Below, piece after piece: positions 9,201 to 15,262 of a DNA stretch of 15,262 nt. How positions within the stretch are numbered: position 1 is the stretch's first letter; each line of letters opens with the position of its first letter. Location: NCBI GenBank assembly GCA_001931875.2, contig MSJH02000409.1, forward strand, positions 1 through 15,262, written 5' to 3'. Origin of the DNA: Byssochlamys sp. IMV 00236. Taxonomy: Eukaryota; Ascomycota; Eurotiomycetes; Eurotiales; Thermoascaceae. A model generated the notes under the pieces. It had not been told where the DNA came from. It did not search any database and saw only the letters and a list, made by a program, of their open reading frames with translations. Made by a program: the position numbers and the translations under genes.

Positions 9201-10588
9201 ATGGACAACCTCACGGAAGAACAAAGACGAAATGTTGTGTAAAGAGAAGACTGTATTATTATCTATATATTCTCTTGACTTATTTCTTTTTTATAGAGAT
9301 CAAGTCTTGGAGGAACTAAATGAAGTTGAAGAGGAAGAAGAAACTGTAATTGAAAATGAAGAATCTCCTGAAGAGACATCTGAAATGCCTGAGAACTTGT
9401 CAACCCCTGTCAGTCTTACACAGCAGAATAGACAAGCAACTGAGCAACAAAAGAAAAGGAAGAAGAAGAAGAAGAGCAAAGCTTCCAATTTACCAGAAGC
9501 AGGTAGTGAATTACCTGACGACTATGTTGAAAAATACCAAGAAGATCTCATTGATAACCCATTTGACCCGTAATGAAAACAAACAAACAAAGAGACTTCA
9601 TATTCACTGCTTTACTAGTGAACTTCCTTTATCACAAAGAGTGGAATATGCCATTTGGAAGTATCGTAAAAACCACAAGTTTACTGAAGAGAAGAAGGCA
9701 CTCTTTGATAACTATCTCAAGTTCGGTGGGATCATTACTGGTCAAAACATGTTCTTAGGCCGAACGACTGCTGCTGACGTGGATGAAAATGGTGAAATGG
9801 ATTACAAAGCAGCCAAATTAGCAATTGACACTGTACCTGATGAACTGGAGGAAGGCGTTGAAGTCAGTTTTAGTGAAGTTGCTCAAGTTTATTTTGGAAA
9901 CACATTTATTCGCGAAGGTCGATTTATCGCAACGCAAGACTTTGTTGATGCTCCCAACATCATCGATGCTTTCCTGAGATATCTTCAAATCAGAAACGTT
10001 GCCCCTGAATATGCTGATGATATCGCCAAGGCCCGCGCCATCGTCAGTCAGGCTAAGGTAGAGCTACCCAAGTGTAAGAAGGTGAGCGTTGATATGCCTG
10101 GTAAGCTTAATCGAGCATGTGCTATCGTTTTTGGCGATGAATCGACTTCGATGGATATGTCCTGGATGAATGACGCATCAGCAAAGACGATAAAGATATT
10201 TAGTGAATTTTTGGACGAAGCCGTTGGCATGACTACAGAGGAAGCAGCCAACATCGTCCGTTCACAGATGGGTGATATCAAAGGTGTGCATGTACTGAAA
10301 ACGTTGAGTTTTGTGCTTGCCAAAGTGACATCTATACCACCTATACCAGCTGATGCTCAACCAGACGCTTTCTTTAAAGTTACTTTCACAAACTATGACG
10401 ACAATAAGGAAACCTATGACATTGTGCTCGAGAAGAAAATCATCGACAACTTAGTCTTGGGAATGGTCGCTCGTGTGACGCTTTGTAAATTGAGTAATGG
10501 TGAATGGTACCTTGAGAAGGCAACTCGCATCATGCCTAGCTTTTATATGGAAGACGACTGTTTGTGTGAAGAAGATTACGACTACTAA
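9201..10588 (+). CDS. arb1: Arb1-family protein (Argonaute siRNA chaperone complex subunit)
   Basis: Arb1 is a subunit of the fission-yeast ARC complex, which holds duplex siRNA-bound Argonaute and is needed for RNAi-directed heterochromatin. Exons are 9201-9238, 9297-9569 and 9619-10588; introns of 58 nt (GTAAAG...ATAG) and 49 nt (GTAATG...CTAG) restore one frame of 426 residues. Residues 13-45 are acidic and residues 65-75 are a Lys-rich run (KKRKKKKKSK) that could be a nuclear signal. The Arb1 core begins at DNPFDPELPLSQRVEYAIWK, where the junction appears only after splicing intron 2. It continues with the hallmark LFDNYLKFGGIITGQNMFLG (132-151) and the NVAPEYADDIAKARAIVSQA block. The C-terminus ends in acidic EEDYDY. 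An AATAAA at 10587-10592 overlaps the stop. The gene converges on the MT-A70 gene, 17 nt away. Confidence 0.85.
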
Positions 10589-10605
10589 TAAAACCGTTTT
10601 TTTTT

Positions 10606-11560
10606 TTATTCAATATTTCTATGCTTTTTATTTTCATGAAACATGATCCAGCCTTCTCTTCGAGGAGAATTCCTCTTGGCCCAGAGTTCTAAAAACCTTC
10701 CTCTCTTCAACCTGTCATCAAATCCTGCTTTTGGAAGCAGGGTTTCAATCATATCATACACGCCTGGAGGCTTTGGTTCAGTATATTCATCATCAATCCA
10801 CTGTTCGGTAGGTATCTCAAAGTCGATGATGACATCAGGTGATCGTTGATGTCTCAATTCGAATCCATCACCCTTTTTAAAAATCAACAGAATCTCTTTT
10901 GTTGAACTGATGTAGGGGCTTGGGTTATCCAAATGAACATTATTGACAGATTTTTTGAACCAAACCAGATTCTCAACATATTTACAATCTATATTGAAGT
11001 TAATATATATCTACAGAACCTGGTCTCCGTCTCCCCTTACCTATAGTATACATCATTCTAACTACATCAGCCTGAATCAATTTATGTGTCCAAACAAAGA
11101 CAAGTCCTGCAGACATATGCGTGATCACCTTCTCCATTAATTTTTGGAAATCAGTAATATTCCATGAACACAAACCATCGTTTCGTCCATCTGCAACGTA
11201 AAACTCCCATGGTGGATCAACCAAGATACCCTCTAGTCTTGACATATTTGATATTTCTAAGTTTGGCTCCAGTAACAAGTCTAATATAGATGAACATTCA
11301 TGCATGCTGTCTAGCTCGAAATAATGACTTTTTGTTGCATCCCGTACGATTCGTTTGGATAATGGTTGTATTTGCTTGACACCACTGAATAATTCATTAG
11401 GAATACGTACAAATGAAATGAGCTCGTCAGGTGTATCAACCTTTCGCTTCTTGACACCCGTGAAGAACCTTGATAGTGTTGACTGTACTACCTTTGCTCC
11501 GTTAGCTGTCTCTGTTGATGGAAGCGTACTAGAGGTTTTTTGTATCATGCTTTTTTGCAT
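10606..11560 (-). CDS. MT-A70 family adenine N6-methyltransferase, MTA1-like
   Basis: MT-A70 enzymes transfer a methyl group from SAM to adenine N6; the MTA1/MTA9 branch acts on DNA in ciliates and early-diverging fungi. Exons are 11560-11041 and 10988-10606; a 52-nt intron (GTAAGG...ATAG, branch ATTAACTT) joins MMYTI to DCKYVENLVWFKK. As a separate gene it is 300 residues from MQKSMIQK. Visible features are a PIP-box QSTLSRFF (26-33) followed by VKKRK, the catalytic DPPW (115-118), FVWTHK, PSPYISSTKEILLIFKK, and the MTA1/MTA9-like ELRHQRSPDVIIDF, VYDMIETLLP and LELWAKR...GWIMF blocks. An intact DPPW argues for the catalytic MTA1-type rather than an inactive MTA9-type subunit. RNA methylation (METTL3/METTL4-like) is less likely but not excluded. 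Only 52 nt separate its ATG from the upstream stop, so it may be the C-terminal half of a fusion. Confidence 0.85.
11462..11485 (-). other. PIP-box (PCNA-interacting peptide) in the methyltransferase
   Basis: This encodes QSTLSRFF, which fits Q-x-x-[ILM]-x-x-[FY]-[FY] exactly and is followed five residues on by the basic KKRK. The surrounding N-terminal segment (residues 1-45 of the MT-A70 unit) is Ser/Thr-rich and probably disordered, as is usual for PIP boxes. The motif is retained under every start model considered. Confidence 0.6.
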
Positions 11561-11564
11561 AAGC

Positions 11565-11616
11565 CTATATGAAGAGAAGATAAGGATGGTTGTATACATA
11601 CAACATGTATGTTTAC
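11565..11616 (-). other. Candidate 52-nt linking intron between Myb-like and MT-A70 units
   Basis: On the minus strand the interval begins GTAAAC (the GT and the stop codon overlap: ATG-TAA) and ends in a pyrimidine-rich CTTCTCTTCATATAG. The last Myb exon ends ...GAA AT at 11617 and the next exon begins G CTT ATG CAA at 11564. Splicing therefore reads through in frame, giving 682 residues. Its length is inside the range of the other introns here (46-61 nt). The branch site is weak (CTTAT at best). If it is not an intron, this is an unusually short intergenic gap. Confidence 0.5.
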
Positions 11617-12967
11617 ATTTCTGTTGTCAGAAGCCCTCGACGCCACTCTTGCTTGGCTTGCCAGTACTGATGTCTTTTTTCTTTATCGAGATATGGACTA
11701 CATAAAAAGTTAGTTCTACTGCGATTCTTTAAGTTACTTTCTGTTGAAGGGCTTACGTTAAAAAATCCTTGTATGCTTCCAGCCGCTCTTTCCACTCTTT
11801 ATCCCAATCCCGTTCTTGTAGGTGAGCCACCTCTGCATCACCATTATCCACAAAGTCATCATCATCATCATCATCATTCTCGCCTCTTGGCTGCTTCTGA
11901 GGCATTTTCGTGATCATATCTGATATTCTTGATTTTTGATTTCTGGATCTAGCAGTAGTGGTCGAAGTTGCTGTAGTGGGTTTCCGTCGAACAACTGCAG
12001 GTTGCTTGATAGCTGATCCTCCATGAAACTCCTTAATCCATTCGTCCACTTGTCTTTCAATCTGTTTAACTTCTTCTGTTTCCCACTCAGGATCAAGACT
12101 GTAATTTGAAATAGAAGGTGCTCCAAAACGGTTGCTGGAGCCCTTTAGCTTTCCATCCACAATCGTATAGTTTTCATCTTTTAGTATTCCTTTTTTAACA
12201 AGGGAGCGATAGTATGACATACATTGATAGCCAACCTAAAGATAATAAACAACTCTCCATTTGAAATATAATACATATACACTTACTCTATGAGGGAAAG
12301 CCTTACTGAATATACCCCACATGGTGCCTATTCTAATCCCCTTATCTATCCATTCTTGGTATCTTTCCATGAATCGTTTTTTCTCTTCCTTGCTCCATGA
12401 TCCATTGTGTTGTAGTTGACCAGGAACGACCAATCTAAAGTAATAGGTTTCAGGGCTCTATACGTAGGTTAATATTTGTATAATATAATCTACATTTCAA
12501 TGTACCGTATGACGTGCATGCCATGCCCTTAACCGTGGTGGCTGCCAGTTTTTTACTGCTTCTCTCGTGAATAGATCTTCTCCGTCCATATGTGGTTGTT
12601 TTCTTTTTAGACTTGGTTTATCTTCCATACTAAGTGATTTTAACTCTTTTTCTAAATGATCTTTTTCTACTGTTTCTATAATCTTTATTGCTTGTTCCCA
12701 AGCTAATGGATCTGCATCTAGATCCATACTGTCATCTGAAGCAGACTCTTCATAACTCTTTAATTGCGAAATGACTTCTTTGCCTTTGCCTTTGCCATTC
12801 TTTTTATAAAAAGTCAGCATGAAGAAAAGAAGAATAAGCAATAATAATACCTCGTCTTTCATTTCAATCGTTTTCTTTGGTTTTGATAAACTTGTTATTT
12901 TTGAAGTTGAAGGCGTAGGTTTTATCTCGTCGACAACATTCTCATTGCTATTTAACCACGAATTCAT
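11613..12967 (-). CDS. Myb/SANT-like DNA-binding protein (possible N-terminal half of a fusion with MT-A70)
   Basis: Exons are 12967-12851, 12799-12506, 12457-12287, 12235-11757 and 11697-11613; introns of 51, 48, 51 and 59 nt keep frame, and the last has a strong ACTAAC branch site. As a separate gene it is 381 residues ending LLTTEM. The Myb/SANT-like domain spans about 156-212: GSWSKEEKKRFMERYQEW, WGIFSKAFPHR, then VGYQCMSYYRSLVKKG after splicing. Conserved Trp occur at 158, 173 and 184, and the third helix contains the HRVGYQC signature. It is preceded by RLRAWHARHTSPETYYFR. A Ser/Thr/Arg-rich linker and an acidic GENDDDDDDDF run (GAT repeat near 11853-11880) follow, then a charged Trp-rich helix. 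The role is probably DNA or chromatin binding; targets are unknown. The product may continue into the methyltransferase. Confidence 0.75.
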
Positions 12968-12983
12968 TTAGTAAAATAAATAA

Positions 12984-13037
12984 AACACGAAAATTGCTGT
13001 CAAAAAAAATTAAAAAATTTGGACACATTTTCGTGTT
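12984..13037. promoter_or_regulatory. 11-bp inverted repeat in the Myb-like gene promoter
   Basis: AACACGAAAAT at 12984-12994 is the exact reverse complement of ATTTTCGTGTT at 13027-13037, with a 32-base AT-rich spacer. It starts 17 bases upstream of the Myb-like ATG on that gene's strand. It could be a dimeric regulator site or an RNA hairpin in the leader; the function is inferred only. Confidence 0.35.
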
Positions 13038-13155
13038 CCTCACTCAAACTCCTCCTTGCATTAAATACAACTTTAGTGTGGCCAGAAGCTAAAATACTTC
13101 TTGAATTAATGTGAGCTTTCAATACTATTATGTGTAGAACTAATTTCTTTTTATA

Positions 13156-13485
13156 TTACAATGGGGACGAGTGGTACAAAAAAGGTAAACACTTGTTAGA
13201 CTCAATAGCTTGGCGTACGATCACAGACATAGCTCCTTTACGTGTTTCTATCGAATTTTAACATTGAGCTTGAACTCCATTGGGGTCACATCATGAGTCA
13301 CCTTCTCTACATTAACAATGTCGTCCTCACATCCTCCTTTAATGCTGTGAATATCAATAGCGCTACTCTTTGGTTACCTTTGAAACTTCCTCTAAATGCA
13401 TTGTACAAGACCCCTTCGTTACTGAATTCTTTCACTTCTACAATACACTGATACATGCCGACGACGCGCCTTTCTATACCTAGGC
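13156..13485 (-). pseudogene. Decayed coding segment next to the right repeat arm, family unknown
   Basis: Reading leftward from the repeat arm, the minus strand gives three consecutive protein-like pieces in different frames. They are RRVVGMYQCIVEVKEFSNEG and following (about 13485-13310), VEKVTHDVTPMEFKLNVKIR (about 13340-13252) and GAMSVIVRQAIESNKCLPFL to a TAA at 13156-13158. The pieces follow each other with small frame changes, as expected of a frameshifted gene. I do not recognise the family. The + strand also has an open frame here (13242-13451), which I take to be the shadow. Confidence 0.35.
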
Positions 13486-13600
13486 ACTACTTTCTAAAAA
13501 GGCAATTATATTCACTGATCAAACATGGAGCTAAGACAACTAAATCTACCCTGAATATCCCTCCAGTCATAGGAACTTGTTTCTCTGGGTTTTCACTGCT

Positions 13601-13859
13601 AACTATTAATCCACTTAAAAATTAGAGCATATAGAAATAAAGAATCGCTGATCTAAATTCACGCAGGTCAGAGATAAAATAAGAATGCCAAATAACTGCA
13701 CTGAAAAAGATTCTTTTTCTTTCTTCTTGAGTCAAACGTATACACTTTCAAGCACTACAAGCGAATATGAAAGTAATCATTTTATTAAAGAACAAAAAGT
13801 CAAGTGCAGGAGTAACAAAATGAAGTTTTTATTAAAGTAAGCAATAGTTTGATTTCCAA
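13601..13859 (-). repeat. Right arm of the ~259-bp inverted repeat
   Basis: Reverse complement of bases 1-259, with three mismatches in total, two of them in the innermost 20 bases. Beyond the inner edge (TTAATAGTT) the two arms are unrelated. Outside the arm is a GA run and then a short tandem repeat. Together the arms enclose about 13.3 kb that includes all five or six genes of the window. Confidence 0.9.
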
Positions 13860-13995
13860 AGAGAGAGGGAGAGAGAGAGAGTTTTGAATAAGTAGAGATT
13901 TTTCTTTTGATAGCCAAGTTTAGAGAGCAAGTAGAGACTTTTGTTTTTTGATAGCCAAGTGTAGAGAGCAAATAGAGATTTTTTTTTTTTTTTCG
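13858..13995. repeat. GA run plus 39-41 bp tandem repeat flanking the right arm
   Basis: A (GA)n run at about 13858-13881 is followed by two full units and one partial unit of a tandem repeat beginning AAGTAGAGA at 13890, 13929 and (as AAATAGAGA) 13970. Each full unit carries a T-rich middle and GATAGCCAAG, and ends TAGAGAGC. The last unit runs into a poly-T tract. The periods are 39 and 41 bases. Confidence 0.75.
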
Positions 13996-14690
13996 TAAGT
14001 CCAGAAGGTCACATTATCCCTAGCTTTCAAACCCAAGATGACTAGAACCATAGACTGCATACCAGAAGACTACACGGTGTAAACCCTCCGTGAATAAAAA
14101 GTACTCAAGACTCAAAACACAATACCCAAGGCTCAAGGCTCAAAAACAACCACGGGAAACTCAGGAAAGGGAAGCTTCAATGTACGAAGAGTGCACCTAA
14201 GTACCTAGGACAAAGCTTTTTGAAAATACTACGGTCAGTGCGCGCAGTAGAAACATTGAAACCTTGAAATATTGAAGACGCTGGGGTATTGGAACATTGA
14301 AAGCATCGAGCTCAGTAGTAGGGAGGGCTTACGGGCCATTCATCAGCTGTAGAGGCAGAGCCATAATAATAAGAGCATCTCGGGATAATCCAGCGTAGAG
14401 AAGCAGCGACCTGTCTGGTTAGTTTTTTTTTTTTTTTTTATACTTTTTCTTTTCTTGTAGCAGAGCTTGATAGAGTTTGGCAGATAGTGGCAAAGTAGAT
14501 TGATTATGTAGTTACTCCAGAGCAGTATTCATTAGCAGCAGGCATTGATAGACATGGGCAAAATTCTTTGGGGACTTTCCGACGTTGATAAGCATAGGAC
14601 AGGCATTCACTAGCATTTTCAAGCACTGATGATCATTTGTAGGTATTGATAAGCATTTGATTAGCGTTTGTAGGTATTTCAGTATTTGAG
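13996..14690. other. Non-coding stretch with short degenerate repeats
   Basis: No gene supported. There are recurring short phrases such as CAAGACTCAAAA/CAAGGCTCAAGGCTCAAAA (14103-14145) and ATTGAAAC/ATATTGAAG/ACATTGAAAG (14254-14302). From 14540 on, GATAAGCAT and GTAGGTATT recur irregularly like a decayed minisatellite. A poly-T run lies near 14420-14440. Confidence 0.4.
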
Positions 14691-14733
14691 TATTTGATTG
14701 ATTGTTTGATTGTTTGATTGTTTGATTGTTTGA
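14691..14733. repeat. (TTTGATTG)n octamer microsatellite
   Basis: About five head-to-tail copies of TTTGATTG with minor variation at the edges. The minus-strand open frame across it (Asn/Gln-rich) is a product of the repeat rather than a gene. Confidence 0.75.
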
Positions 14734-14739
14734 GTGTAT

Positions 14740-15262
14740 TGATAAGCAGTAGCAAGCATGAGTACACATTTTAAGTATTAGCAAGTAGCAGAGATTTCTT
14801 TAAGGCTTCATCCCGTGAGAAGCCATTGCGATAGAGTAAGATGCATCAGGAACCATGAAATAAAGCCAGCAAAAGTGAATTTTCTAAACGATGACATTAG
14901 TTATATGTACTTTGATATCACCCCTAAATGATATTGTACCTTTTTCAACATAGGAAATAATAGAACCGTAGGATAATTTTTAGAAGAGATAAAGAATGAA
15001 GAATGAAGAAGAAAAAAAAGACAAGAATGATGGTCTCTTTTATAGTTTTTTGTTTACATGAGTCATGTTATTTAGGCTGAAAATATATGGCTCATTCCTC
15101 TTTTTTCTCAGTCTATCTTTTTCTAGCAATGCATAGATAGATAAATAACTCATTTTCTATCTTGTCCATATTAGAACATATCCGAACGCCTCCCCCCTTT
15201 TTTTTGCATAATTTTTTCACACCTCCTTTTCTTTTATAAGACTGCTTGTTTACATAAGGCTA
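14740..15262. other. AT-rich right end, possible promoter of a gene beyond the window
   Basis: No open frame of note. A palindromic CATGAGTCATG (TGAGTCA at 15059-15065) and CT/T-rich tracts (about 15185-15236) resemble a fungal promoter region reading rightward, but no start codon with a supported frame lies inside the window. Confidence 0.3.

Noticed and set aside
9350..10588. A 412-residue open frame starting at 9350
   Set aside because: Its N-terminal part is out of frame with the Arb1 exon 2 and is basic nonsense; splicing 9570-9618 gives a continuous Arb1 core instead.
11561..11599. Upstream ATG at 11599 as the MT-A70 start (MYTTILIFSSYRL...)
   Set aside because: The extra 13 codons lie in the interval that looks like an intron with a 3' splice site at 11565; the ATG at 11560 is preferred, though 11599 remains possible.
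13425..13485. Possible reverse-transcriptase active site (IHADDAPF) on the + strand
   Set aside because: The frame stops within a few codons, the expected Tyr and the surrounding RT blocks are missing, and the minus strand gives more coherent protein-like pieces.
14691..14733. CRISPR-like or regulatory repeat array
   Set aside because: Units are contiguous octamers without spacers; it is a simple microsatellite in a eukaryotic sequence.

Overview
The window looks like nuclear DNA from an early-diverging fungus, most likely Mucoromycota (Mucorales-type). The base composition is AT-rich. Introns are very short (46-61 nt) with GTAAGN-like donors and CTAAC/CTGAC-like branch sites. The gene set combines an Arb1-family RNAi chaperone with an MT-A70 enzyme of the kind tied to DNA 6-methyladenine in early-diverging fungi. 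The genus cannot be fixed from the sequence alone.

Layout. Bases 1-259 are one arm of a near-perfect inverted repeat; the other arm is at 13601-13859. Bases 260-2160 contain no intact gene, only low-grade coding-like islands. A three-exon eIF1 (SUI1) gene lies at 2277-2726 (+), behind a CT-rich leader and two bZIP-like sites. Convergent to it is a four-exon gene for a 916-residue DUF726/TMCO4-Mil1-type membrane alpha/beta-hydrolase (3077-5991, -). A polypurine tract and a gene-poor stretch follow, then a single-exon gene for a Q-rich protein with a DUF3020-like basic domain (6886-7776, -). At 8123-8925 is a broken LINE remnant. The core of the window is 9201-12967. Here an Arb1-family gene (+) ends only 17 nt from an MT-A70 adenine methyltransferase (DPPW motif, -). 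Directly upstream of the methyltransferase, on the same strand, is a Myb/SANT-like DNA-binding protein. From 12968 to 15262 there is a decayed coding segment, the second repeat arm, short tandem repeats and no recognisable gene.

How the genes may work together. Three adjacent reading units point to chromatin or epigenetic control: Arb1 (loading of small RNA onto Argonaute), an MTA1-like methyltransferase and a Myb/SANT-like protein. The Myb-like and MT-A70 halves are separated by a 52-nt interval that begins with GT at the upstream stop codon, ends with AG just before the downstream ATG, and splices in frame. They may therefore be one 682-residue DNA-binding/methyltransferase fusion. The methyltransferase half carries a textbook PCNA-interacting motif (QSTLSRFF followed by basic residues), which suggests coupling of adenine methylation to replication. 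The fusion, the PIP box and the 17-nt convergent junction with Arb1 are the main points of interest. All gene models are by eye from splice signals and reading frame; no search or transcript data were used.
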